From an uncultured Oscillospiraceae bacterium (GTDB lineage: Bacteria > Bacillota > Clostridia > Oscillospirales > Oscillospiraceae), in the NCBI GenBank assembly GCA_934660965.1, contig CAKUIM010000005.1, positions 24,581 through 88,580 of the forward strand: a stretch of 64,000 nt of DNA. The letters are read 5' to 3'. Under the pieces are notes generated by a model. It did not search any database. It was not told where the DNA came from and saw nothing but the letters and a program-made list of their open reading frames with translations. Positions 50,334 through 58,562 of this stretch are shown here, in pieces. The number at the start of each line of letters is the position of its first letter. Position 1 is the first letter of the stretch. A program made the position numbers and the translations under genes.

Positions 50334-51410
50334 ATGAAAAAGCTCACCGTTGACCTGCCCGGCAGGGAGTACGACATTCTCATCCAGCCCGGCGTGCTCG
50401 AGCGCGCCGGAGAGGCCATCCGCGCCGTCTGCCCACGGGCGAAAACCCTCTTTCTGGTGACTGACACCAACGTGGGCCCCCTCTATGCCCAGCGGGTGCG
50501 GGAGAGCGCCCAGGCCGCCGGGCTGCGGGTCGCCGTCCACACGGTGCCCGCCGGGGAGGGCTCCAAGTGCGCCCCGCGGCTCTCCGAACTGTGGGAGGCC
50601 ATGATGGCTGCGGGAATGACCCGCACCGACGCCGTGGCCGCCCTGGGGGGCGGCGTCGTAGGCGACCTTGCGGGCTTTGCCGCCGCCACCGTGCTGCGGG
50701 GGGTGGACTTCATCCAGATTCCCACCACCCTGCTGGCCCAGGTGGATTCCTCGGTGGGGGGCAAGGTGGCCATCGACCTGGCTGCCGGCAAGAACCTCGC
50801 CGGGGCCTTCTATCAGCCCAGGCTGGTGCTCATGGACCCGGACGTGCTCGCCACCCTGCCCGACGCCGTCTTTTCCGACGGCATGGCGGAGGTCATCAAA
50901 TACGGCTGCATCCGCGACCGCGCCTTCTTCGACTTTCTCGCCCAGCGCCCCTCCCGGGCCGCGGTGATGGGCGAGATCGGCCATGTGCTCTATACCTGCT
51001 GTGACATCAAGCGCCGGGTGGTGGTGGCCGACGAGCACGACACCGGCGAGCGCATGCTCTTAAACTTCGGCCACACCATCGGCCACGCCTACGAGCTTGC
51101 CGGCCATTACGAGACCTATCCCCACGGCCAGGCGGTGGCCGCCGGCATGGCGGCCTCGGTGCGCCTGGGGGAGCAGCTGGGCGTCACTCCCGGCGACGTG
51201 TACGCCCCTCTCGCCTCGCTGCTCTCCGCCTTCTCCCTGCCCGCCGCCATCCCCTGCCCCAAGGACACGCTGGAGCGGGCCGTGGGCCTTGACAAGAAGG
51301 GCGCCGGGGACGGCATCACCCTCATTCTGCTGGAGTCACTGGGCCAGGCCGTCCCCTTCCCCATGAAAAAGGCCGCGCTGCTGCGTTCACTGGAGGTGCT
51401 GCACTCATGA
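50334..51410 (+). CDS. aroB: 3-dehydroquinate synthase
   Basis: A 358-aa AroB: ALGGGVVGDLAGFAAATVLRGVDFIQIPTTLLAQVDSSVGGKVAIDL (NAD and substrate site), GMAEVIKYGCI and the zinc-site LNFGHTIGHAYE. It converts DAHP to dehydroquinate. AAGGAGGAG precedes the ATG. Its stop overlaps the aroA start (ATGA, 51407-51410). Confidence 0.96.
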   Translation: MKKLTVDLPGREYDILIQPGVLERAGEAIRAVCPRAKTLFLVTDTNVGPLYAQRVRESAQAAGLRVAVHTVPAGEGSKCAPRLSELWEAMMAAGMTRTDAVAALGGGVVGDLAGFAAATVLRGVDFIQIPTTLLAQVDSSVGGKVAIDLAAGKNLAGAFYQPRLVLMDPDVLATLPDAVFSDGMAEVIKYGCIRDRAFFDFLAQRPSRAAVMGEIGHVLYTCCDIKRRVVVADEHDTGERMLLNFGHTIGHAYELAGHYETYPHGQAVAAGMAASVRLGEQLGVTPGDVYAPLASLLSAFSLPAAIPCPKDTLERAVGLDKKGAGDGITLILLESLGQAVPFPMKKAALLRSLEVLHS

Positions 51411-52666
51411 ACGTGACCATCACCCCTTCTAAGCTCTCCGGGACGATTACCCCTCCCCCGTCCAAGTCCCAGGCCCACCGGCTCATCATCGCCGCCGCCC
51501 TGGCCGAAGGGGAGAGCGTTCTCACCAACATCGCCCTCTCCCAGGACATCTCGGCCACCATCTCCTGCATGGAAGAGCTGGGGGCGGAGTTTCTCTTAGA
51601 GGGCAGCCGGCTCACGGTGCGCGGCGCGGGCATCTCCGAGCGCTCTCCCATGGTACGCTCCGCCCGGCCCCGGATGGACTGCGGCGAGTCGGGCTCCACC
51701 CTGCGCTTTCTCATCCCGGTGGCCCTGGCCGCCCGGGGGGGCGGCACCTTCACCGGCCGGGGGCGGCTGATGGAGCGGCCCCAGCAGCCCTATTTCGACC
51801 TTTTCAGCCAGAAGGGCATCGCCTGTGAGCGCGCCGGCAGCACCCTCACCGTCCGGGGCTTCCTCGCCCCCGGGGACTACGCCCTGCCGGGCAACGTGTC
51901 CTCCCAGTTCATCACCGGGCTGCTCTACGCCCTGCCCCTGCTCCCCGGGGAGAGCATTCTGCGCGTCACCACCCCCCTGGAGTCGGCGGACTATGTGGCC
52001 ATGACCCTCCAGGCGCTGGAGCAGTTCGGCATCACGGTGGAGCGCACCGGCCCCCTTGCCTACCGCATCCCCGGCGGCCAGGTTTACCGCCCGCGCTCCC
52101 TTGCGGTGGAGGCCGACTGGTCCCAGGCCGCCTTCTGGTACGCCGCCGCCGGACTTGGAAACGCCGTAACGGTGGAGGGGATGAATCCCAACTCCCTCCA
52201 GGGGGACAAGGAGATCCTCCGCTGGGGCCGGATGATCGCGGGGCAGCCCATGGAGGGCGGCGGGCGCAGCAGCGTCTGTATCGACGTCTCCCCCTGCCCC
52301 GACCTGGTCCCCCCCGCCGCGGCGTGGGGCGCCGGCATGAAGGGGGAGCTTCACCTTTGCAATGCCGGGCGGCTGCGCCTGAAGGAGAGCGACCGCCTTG
52401 CCGCCGTTTCCGCCACCCTCACCGCCATGGGCGCACGGGTGGAGGAGGGGGCCGACGGCCTCACCATCTACGGGACCGACACCCTTGCGGGGGGCTGCAC
52501 CGTGGACTGCTGGGGCGACCACCGCATCGCCATGATGGCCGCCATTGCCGCCACCCGCTGCGCCGCCCCCGTCACCCTTGCGGGGGCGCAGTGCGTGGCC
52601 AAGTCCTACCCCGCCTTCTGGGATGACTACGAGGCCCTGGGCGGCCAGATCGTCCGCACCGATTAA
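51407..52666 (+). CDS. aroA: 3-phosphoshikimate 1-carboxyvinyltransferase (EPSP synthase)
   Basis: A 419-aa EPSP synthase: PPSKSQAHRLIIAAALAEG, CGESGSTLRFLIPVAL, FLAPGDYALPGNVSSQFITGLLYALPLL, EADWSQAAFWYAAAGLGN, LRLKESDRLAAV and DHRIAMMAAI. In the inhibitor-contact region the motif is CGESGSTLR rather than LGNAGTAMR, which suggests a class II-like enzyme. It adds PEP to shikimate-3-P. Confidence 0.96.
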   Translation: MNVTITPSKLSGTITPPPSKSQAHRLIIAAALAEGESVLTNIALSQDISATISCMEELGAEFLLEGSRLTVRGAGISERSPMVRSARPRMDCGESGSTLRFLIPVALAARGGGTFTGRGRLMERPQQPYFDLFSQKGIACERAGSTLTVRGFLAPGDYALPGNVSSQFITGLLYALPLLPGESILRVTTPLESADYVAMTLQALEQFGITVERTGPLAYRIPGGQVYRPRSLAVEADWSQAAFWYAAAGLGNAVTVEGMNPNSLQGDKEILRWGRMIAGQPMEGGGRSSVCIDVSPCPDLVPPAAAWGAGMKGELHLCNAGRLRLKESDRLAAVSATLTAMGARVEEGADGLTIYGTDTLAGGCTVDCWGDHRIAMMAAIAATRCAAPVTLAGAQCVAKSYPAFWDDYEALGGQIVRTD

Positions 52667-52691
52667 AGTCCCTTGGAAAGGAGCCTTTCTC

Positions 52692-53678
52692 ATGCGCTAC
52701 ACCATCTTCGGCGAGTCCCACGGCCGGGCCATCGGCGTGACCCTCACCGGCGTCCCCGCCGGCCTTGCCCTTGATTTCGACTTCATCCGCAGTGAAATGG
52801 CCCGCCGCGCCCCCGGCCAGAGCGCCCTCACCACGGCCCGGCGGGAGGCGGACGAGCCTGAAATCCTCTCCGGCGTCTTTGAGGGAAAAACCACCGGCAC
52901 GCCCCTGTGCGCCGTCATCGAAAATACCGACCAGCACAGCGGCGACTACGCCCTTTTGAAAACCCGCCCCCGGCCCAGCCACGGGGACTATGCCGGCTAT
53001 GTGGCAAGCTCCGGCTGCCAGGACTACCGGGGCGGCGGGCACTTCTCCGGCCGGCTCACCGCGCCTCTGGTATTCGCCGGGGCCATCGCAAAGCAGGTGC
53101 TTTCCGCCCGGGGCATCGCCGTCTCGGCCCGCATCTCCATGGTGGGGGGCGTACCCGATCCCACGCCGGAGCAGCTCTCCGCCGTCATTCTCGAGGCCAA
53201 GGCGGCAGGGGACAGCGTGGGCGGGGCCATCGCCTGCACCGTGGACGGCCTGCCCGCCGGCCTTGGCGCGCCGGACTTCGGGTGCAATGTGGAGGGCATT
53301 TTCGCCCAGCACCTCTTCGCCGTCCCCGCGGTGAAGGGGGTGGAGTTCGGCGCGGGCTTCGCCCTGGCCCGCATGCGGGGCAGCCAGGCCAACGACCCTT
53401 TCTGTTTCGACGAGCACGGCACGGTCAAAACCCGCACCAACCACGCCGGGGGCATCAACGGCGGCATCACCAACGGTATGCCGGTGACCTTTACCGCCGC
53501 CATCCGGCCCACCCCCTCCATCGCCCGGGAGCAGGACACGGTAGACCTGCGCTCCGGGGAGAGCGTCAAGCTCACCGTCCCCGGCCGGCACGACCCCTGC
53601 ATTCTGCCCCGGGCCGTGGTGGTCATTGAGGCCGCCGCCGCCCTGGCCGCCCTGGACGTGCTGGAACTCAGGCGCTGA
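52692..53678 (+). CDS. aroC: Chorismate synthase
   Basis: A 328-aa AroC: FGESHGRAIGVTLTGVPAGL, RRAPGQSALTTARREADEPEILSGVFEGKTTGTPL, RPSHGDYAGYVASSGCQDYRGGGHFSGR and NHAGGINGGITNGMPVTF. It needs reduced FMN and makes chorismate from EPSP. It is about 20-40 aa shorter than common AroC because the N-terminus begins almost at FGESHG. GAAAGGAG precedes ATG 52692. Confidence 0.95.
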   Translation: MRYTIFGESHGRAIGVTLTGVPAGLALDFDFIRSEMARRAPGQSALTTARREADEPEILSGVFEGKTTGTPLCAVIENTDQHSGDYALLKTRPRPSHGDYAGYVASSGCQDYRGGGHFSGRLTAPLVFAGAIAKQVLSARGIAVSARISMVGGVPDPTPEQLSAVILEAKAAGDSVGGAIACTVDGLPAGLGAPDFGCNVEGIFAQHLFAVPAVKGVEFGAGFALARMRGSQANDPFCFDEHGTVKTRTNHAGGINGGITNGMPVTFTAAIRPTPSIAREQDTVDLRSGESVKLTVPGRHDPCILPRAVVVIEAAAALAALDVLELRR

Positions 53679-53750
53679 CCGCCCCGGCTCTTCCCCGCCT
53701 GCCCGCCGGCCATGCCCTGCGGGCCAATTCCCGCGAAAAGGAGATTTTTT

Positions 53751-54239
53751 ATGAGCGCAAACTACCATCATACCGATGAAAACGTTCTGATTCTGCCCGG
53801 CGCCGTTGTGGTGGGGGACGTGTCCTTCGGCCCGGGCTGCTGCGTGTGGTTCAACGCGGTGCTCCGGGCGGACGTGGACTCCATCCGGGTGGGGGAGAAG
53901 ACCAACATTCAGGACAACGCCACCCTCCACACCGGCCACGGCTTTCCCATCCGCATCGGCGCGGGCTGCATTGTGGCCCACAACGCCATTGTCCACGGCT
54001 GCACCATTGGGGACAACACCCTGGTGGGCATGGGCGCCATCGTCATGAACGGCGCGGTGGTGGGCAGCAACTGCATCATTGCCGCCGGGGCGCTGGTCAC
54101 CCAGGGCATGACGGTGCCCGACGGCTCCATGGTCATGGGCGCCCCCGCCAAGATCCGCCGCGCCCTCACCCCCGAGGAGATCGAGGGGCTGCGCCGGGGT
54201 GCCCAGTTCTACTTTGAGAATAAGGAGAATTACCGCTGA
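53751..54239 (+). CDS. Gamma carbonic anhydrase family protein (hexapeptide repeats)
   Basis: A 162-aa left-handed beta-helix protein with repeated hexapeptides (VVVGDVSFGPGCCVWFNAVLRAD, IRVGEKTNIQDNATLHTGHG, CIVAHNAIVHGCTIGDNTLVGMGA). Histidines in LHTGHG and AHNAIVHG fit the zinc ligands of gamma carbonic anhydrases/YrdA. Activity is unknown; CaiE also belongs here. It sits inside the aromatic operon, between aroC and pheA, and overlaps the pheA start by 1 nt (TGATG), so it is coexpressed. Confidence 0.88.
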   Translation: MSANYHHTDENVLILPGAVVVGDVSFGPGCCVWFNAVLRADVDSIRVGEKTNIQDNATLHTGHGFPIRIGAGCIVAHNAIVHGCTIGDNTLVGMGAIVMNGAVVGSNCIIAAGALVTQGMTVPDGSMVMGAPAKIRRALTPEEIEGLRRGAQFYFENKENYR

Positions 54240-55381
54240 TGGACGACTTGCAGGCTCTGCGCAGCCAAATCGACGCCATTGACCGCCAGATCGCTGACCT
54301 GTTCTGCCGGCGCATGGCGGTGACCAAAAAGGTGGGGGAGTACAAGGCCGCCCGGGGCCTTCCCGTGCTGGACCGCTCCCGGGAGCGGCAGGTGCTTTCC
54401 GCCAAGGCTGCCCTTGTGGGGGATGAGCTGCGGGCGGACATCACCACCCTCTTTGAGACCATTATGGCCCTCTCCCGCCGGCAGCAGCAGTCCATCGTGG
54501 GCGATGAGAGCTGGCTTGCCGGCCACCGGTTGGCGTGGAGCGCCTGCCGCGTCCCACCTGCCGACCCCCGGGTGCTCTACCAGGGCGAGCCGGGGGCCTA
54601 CGCCGAGGAGGCCGCCGTGCGCTTCTTCGGCCCCGACACCCGCCGCGCCAACGCCCCCCTCTGGGAGGACATCTTCATCGCCCTGCGGGAGGGGCGGGCG
54701 GACTATGGCGTGCTGCCTATCGAGAATAGCTCCACCGGCTCCATCAACCAGGTGTACGACCTGCTCTCCCAGTACGGCGCCTTCATCGTGGGCGAGCAGG
54801 TGATCCGGGTGGAGCACTGCCTCATGGCCCCCCCGGGGGCGAGCCTTGAGGGCATCCGCCTGGTGTGCTCCCACGAGCAGGGGCTGTACCAGTGCGAAGA
54901 ATTTCTCAAGGCCCATCCCGACTGGACGCGCCGGGCCATGCCCAACACTGCGGCGGCGGCCAAATGGGTGGCCGGCCGCGGCGACGCCGGCTGCGCCGCC
55001 ATCGGCTCGCGCCACGCCGCCGAGCTCTACGGCCTCACTGTCCTCGCCGAGGGCATCAACACCAACCGGGAGAACTTCACACGCTTTGTCATCGTCTCCC
55101 CCCTGCCAGAGCTGCGGGAGGGCCGCAACAAGATCAGCGCCGCCTTCACCCTGGCCCACGAGAGCGGCTCCCTCCACCGCATCATGACGGTGTTCGCCGC
55201 CGGCGGGCTCAACCTGATGAAGCTGGAGTCCCGCCCCATCCCGGGGCGCAGCTGGGAGTACCGCTTCTTTGCCGACTTCACCGGCGACCTTGCCGCCTAC
55301 GGCATGGACAGCATCCTGCGGGAGCTGAGCCAGAGCGCCGAGACCCTGCGTATTCTGGGCAACTACAAGGCCGATGAGTAA
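54239..55381 (+). CDS. pheA: Bifunctional chorismate mutase/prephenate dehydratase
   Basis: A 380-aa P-protein. Residues 1-85 form an AroQ-type chorismate mutase (LQALRSQIDAIDRQIADLFCRRMAVTKKVGEYK). Residues about 108-290 are prephenate dehydratase (YQGEPGAYAEEAAVRFFG, GVLPIENSSTGSINQVYDLL, NRENFTRFVIVS). Residues about 298-375 are an ACT domain (SGSLHRIMTVFAAGGLNLMKLESRPIPG) that should bind phenylalanine for feedback inhibition. It takes chorismate to phenylpyruvate. Confidence 0.96.
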   Translation: MDDLQALRSQIDAIDRQIADLFCRRMAVTKKVGEYKAARGLPVLDRSRERQVLSAKAALVGDELRADITTLFETIMALSRRQQQSIVGDESWLAGHRLAWSACRVPPADPRVLYQGEPGAYAEEAAVRFFGPDTRRANAPLWEDIFIALREGRADYGVLPIENSSTGSINQVYDLLSQYGAFIVGEQVIRVEHCLMAPPGASLEGIRLVCSHEQGLYQCEEFLKAHPDWTRRAMPNTAAAAKWVAGRGDAGCAAIGSRHAAELYGLTVLAEGINTNRENFTRFVIVSPLPELREGRNKISAAFTLAHESGSLHRIMTVFAAGGLNLMKLESRPIPGRSWEYRFFADFTGDLAAYGMDSILRELSQSAETLRILGNYKADE

Positions 55382-55417
55382 CAGCCTGTCCGCAGGCCGC
55401 CCCAAGGAGGAAGCAGC

Positions 55418-55924
55418 ATGAAAAATATCGTCCTCATCGGCATGATGGGCTGCGGCAAGACGACCGTGGGTACCCTCCTCGCCCGGGACACCGGCCGGGA
55501 GCTTGCGGATACCGACGCCCTCATCGAGCAGCGCACCGGCCTTTCCATCCCGGAGATCTTCGCGCGCCATGGCGAGGCATACTTCCGGGACGAGGAGCTG
55601 GGGCTCGCCGAAGAGCTTGCCCTGCGCCGGGGCCTTGTCATCGCCTGCGGCGGCGGCCTGCCTCTGCGGCCCGGCTCCATTGGCAGCCTCAAGCACAGCG
55701 GCACCGTCTTTTGGCTGCGCCGGGACCCGGGGGAGACCTACGACAGCCTCGACCGCTCCGGCCGCCCTCTGGCCCAGGGCGGGCGGGACGGCTTTCTCGC
55801 CCGCTTTGCCCAACGGGAGCCCATCTACCGCGCATGGGCTGACCACACCGTGTCCGCGCCCAGTGCCCGCGCGGCGGCGGACGCCATTCTGGAAATTCTC
55901 TCCCGGGAGGAACAGCAGTCATGA
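55418..55924 (+). CDS. aroK: Shikimate kinase
   Basis: A 168-aa P-loop kinase: Walker A GMMGCGKTTVG, shikimate-binding DTDALIEQRTG, EIFARHGEAYFRDEE and ACGGGLPLR. It phosphorylates shikimate. AAGGAGGAAG precedes the ATG. Its stop overlaps the next gene (ATGA, 55921-55924). Confidence 0.95.
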   Translation: MKNIVLIGMMGCGKTTVGTLLARDTGRELADTDALIEQRTGLSIPEIFARHGEAYFRDEELGLAEELALRRGLVIACGGGLPLRPGSIGSLKHSGTVFWLRRDPGETYDSLDRSGRPLAQGGRDGFLARFAQREPIYRAWADHTVSAPSARAAADAILEILSREEQQS

Positions 55925-57180
55925 AATTTCTCATCATCAACGGCCCCAACCTGAACCTTCTGGGCAAGCGGGAGCCGGGCATTTACGGCAGGTCCAGCTA
56001 TGCCGACCTGTGCGCCCTGATCAAGGACTACGCCGCCCGGCACGGCGCCCAGGCCGACTGCTTCCAGTCCAACCACGAAGGGGCCATCATCGACGCCATT
56101 CACGCCGCCGACGGCGTGTACGGTGCCATCGTCATCAACCCCGGCGCCTACACCCACTACAGCTACGCCATTTTAGACGCCCTCAAGGCGGTGGACGTGC
56201 CCGCCTACGAGGTCCACATCAGCCACATCGACCAGCGGGAGCCCTTCCGGGCCATTTCCGTCACCGCCCCGGCCTGCGTGGGGCAGATTTACGGCCTTGG
56301 GTTTGACGGCTACCTGCGGGCCATGGACCACTTCCTATGCGCCGCCCCCCGGCTGTGCGTCATCGGCGACCCGGCGGCCCACTCCAAGTCCCCAAAAATT
56401 CAAAGCGCCATGCTCGCCGCCCTGGGTATTGCCGGCAGCTATACTGCCCAGACCGTCCCCGCCGACGCCCTTCCCGCCTTTCTGGAGCGGGTGCGCGCCG
56501 GGGCCTTTACCGGCTTCAACGCCACCATGCCCCACAAGGAGGCCCTGCTGAAGCTGGTGGACGTGCTGGACAAGAGCGCACAGCGCACCGGCTCGGTGAA
56601 CACCGTGTGCCTGCGGGAGGGCAAGCTCATCGGCTTCTCCACCGATGGGGACGGCTTCGTCCGCGCCCTAAAAGGCGAGCTGGGCATCTCCCCCGCCGGG
56701 CGATGCGTCACCCTGCTGGGGGCAGGGGGCGCGGCCCGCTCGGTGGCCCTGGCCCTTGAAAAGGCGGGGGCGGCGCAGGTGTTCGTGTGCAACCGCTCGG
56801 AGGAGCGGGCCCGTGCCCTTGCAGAGCTCGCCCCCGGCGTCCTCACCCCCTGCCCCTTCACCCCCGACACCCTCGCCGCCGCCTGCGCCCGGAGCGCCGT
56901 CCTCATCAACGCCACCAGCCTGGGCATGGCCGGGCAGGGGGAGTTCCCCGACCTTGCCTTCCTGGACGCCCTGCCGGAGAACGCCGCGGTGTGCGACCTT
57001 GTCTACCACCCGGCGGAGACCGCCCTGCTGCGCCGCGCCCGTGCCCTGGGTCACAGCGCCATGAACGGCCTTCCCATGCTGGTGTGGCAGGGGGTGCTGG
57101 CCCTAAAGCAGTTTTTGAACCGGGACGATCTGGATCTTTCCGCCATGGCCGCCGCCGCAAAAGCCGCCCTTGCCGATTGA
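55921..57180 (+). CDS. aroQE: Fused type II 3-dehydroquinate dehydratase-shikimate dehydrogenase
   Basis: A 419-aa fusion. Residues 1-138 are a type II dehydroquinase: NGPNLNLLGKREPGIYG (catalytic Tyr22), QSNHEGAIIDAIH, INPGAYTHYSYAI and EVHISHIDQREPFR (His99). Residues about 143-419 are shikimate dehydrogenase: VIGDPAAHSKSPKIQ, FNATMPHKEALL (Lys206), STDGDGF (Asp242), LLGAGGAARSV (NADPH) and MNGLPMLVWQG. It does the two central shikimate steps in one chain. There is no stop or ribosome binding site at the junction and the frame is continuous. Confidence 0.92.
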   Translation: MKFLIINGPNLNLLGKREPGIYGRSSYADLCALIKDYAARHGAQADCFQSNHEGAIIDAIHAADGVYGAIVINPGAYTHYSYAILDALKAVDVPAYEVHISHIDQREPFRAISVTAPACVGQIYGLGFDGYLRAMDHFLCAAPRLCVIGDPAAHSKSPKIQSAMLAALGIAGSYTAQTVPADALPAFLERVRAGAFTGFNATMPHKEALLKLVDVLDKSAQRTGSVNTVCLREGKLIGFSTDGDGFVRALKGELGISPAGRCVTLLGAGGAARSVALALEKAGAAQVFVCNRSEERARALAELAPGVLTPCPFTPDTLAAACARSAVLINATSLGMAGQGEFPDLAFLDALPENAAVCDLVYHPAETALLRRARALGHSAMNGLPMLVWQGVLALKQFLNRDDLDLSAMAAAAKAALAD

Positions 57181-57216
57181 CAAGGAGCGCGGCATTTTGT
57201 AGAATAAAGAAAAAAT

Positions 57217-57247
57217 GAGACCGCTCTCCCGGCCGGGGGGCGGTCTC
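57217..57247 (-). terminator. Hairpin after the aro operon (terminator on the minus strand)
   Basis: GAGACCGC (57217-57224) / GCGGTCTC (57240-57247). The T-run is on the minus strand; on plus it lacks a T-tract and is followed at once by the thiI ribosome binding site, so read-through into thiI is likely. Confidence 0.5.
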
Positions 57248-57265
57248 TCCTGTGAGGTTTTGCTG

Positions 57266-58438
57266 ATGAAAGAGATCATCCTGCTCAAGCACGGCGAACT
57301 GGTGCTCAAGGGGCTCAACCGCCGGGGCTTTGAGGAAAAGCTGATGGGCAACGCCAAGCGCCGGCTGAAAAAGTACGGCTCCTTCCGCATCTACACCCGC
57401 CAGTCCACCACCTATGTGGAGCCCCTCTCCGGCGAGTGCGACTTTGAGGGGGCCTGGCAGGCCATGGGCAAGCTCTTCGGCGTGGTGGGGCTCAGCCGCG
57501 CCCGGGCCTGTGCCAAGGATAAAGACGCCATCACCGCCTGCGCCCGGGAGTACCTGGGGGACAAGCTGCGCGCGGCGCGCAGCTTCAAGGTGGAGTCCAA
57601 GCGTGCGGACAAGTCCTTCCCCATGACCTCCATCCAGCTCTCCCAGTACGTGGGGGGCGAGCTGCACGACGCCTTCCCCCACCTCATCGCCGACATGCAC
57701 CACCCCGAGCTCACCGTCCATGTGGAGGTGCGCGACTACGACGCCTTCGTCCACGCCGACCCCGAGCCCGGCGCAGGCGGCCTGCCCGTCGGGATGGGCG
57801 GCCGGGCGCTGTCGCTCCTGTCCGGCGGCATCGACTCCCCGGTGGCCTCCTGGATGATCGCCAAGCGGGGGGTGGTGGTGGACATGATCCACTACTATTC
57901 CTACCCCTACACCTCGCCGGAGGCCAGGGAAAAGGTGCTGGATCTGGCCCGGCTGCTGGTGCCCTACACAGGCAAGACCTGCGTCCACGTGGTGCCCTTC
58001 ACCAAGATTCAGGAGGAGCTGCGCCGCTCCTGCCCGGAGGAGCTTTTCACCATCCTCATGCGCCGCTTCATGATGCGCATCGCCTGCGCCGTGGCGGAGA
58101 AAAACGGCATCGACGCCCTGGTCACCGGCGAGTCGGTGGGCCAGGTGGCAAGCCAGACCCTGGAGGCCATGGCCTGCACCAACGCGGTGTGCACCGTGCC
58201 CGTGCTGCGCCCGGTGGTGGGCATGGACAAGGAGGAGATCGTGCGCATCGCCCGGCGCATCGGCACCTTCGAGACCTCCATTCTCCCCTATGAGGACTGC
58301 TGCACCGTCTTTACCCCCAAGCACCCCAAGACCCGCCCCCATCCCGACGAGCTCATCGAGGCCGAGCGCGCCCTGGACGTGGACGCCATGGTGGCCGAGG
58401 CGGTGGCCGGCATCGAGCGGGTGATGCTGGAGCTGTAA
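57266..58438 (+). CDS. thiI: tRNA 4-thiouridine synthetase / sulfur transferase
   Basis: A 390-aa ThiI: an N-terminal ferredoxin-like/THUMP region (HGELVLKGLNRRGFEEKL, SFKVESKRADKSFPMTSIQLSQYVGGEL) and a PP-loop SGGIDSPVASW, with ALVTGESVGQVASQTLEAM. It thiolates tRNA U8 and can supply sulfur for thiazole. No rhodanese domain, as usual in Firmicutes. ATG 57266. Confidence 0.95.
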   Translation: MKEIILLKHGELVLKGLNRRGFEEKLMGNAKRRLKKYGSFRIYTRQSTTYVEPLSGECDFEGAWQAMGKLFGVVGLSRARACAKDKDAITACAREYLGDKLRAARSFKVESKRADKSFPMTSIQLSQYVGGELHDAFPHLIADMHHPELTVHVEVRDYDAFVHADPEPGAGGLPVGMGGRALSLLSGGIDSPVASWMIAKRGVVVDMIHYYSYPYTSPEAREKVLDLARLLVPYTGKTCVHVVPFTKIQEELRRSCPEELFTILMRRFMMRIACAVAEKNGIDALVTGESVGQVASQTLEAMACTNAVCTVPVLRPVVGMDKEEIVRIARRIGTFETSILPYEDCCTVFTPKHPKTRPHPDELIEAERALDVDAMVAEAVAGIERVMLEL

Positions 58439-58517
58439 GGGCCGCGGGCCCCTATGGGAATCCCTTCGGTGCCTTTGCAGGGGTTGATGTACCCATCGAC
58501 CCGGAAGCTCTGATAAG

Positions 58518-58555
58518 AAAAGGCCGCCGCACGGCATCGTGCGGCGGCCTTTTGT
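58518..58555. terminator. Bidirectional terminator after thiI
   Basis: AAAAGGCCGCCGCAC (58518-58532) / GTGCGGCGGCCTTTT (58539-58553). It serves thiI and the convergent XRE-type regulator gene. Confidence 0.9.
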
Positions 58556-58562
58556 TGCCTGT

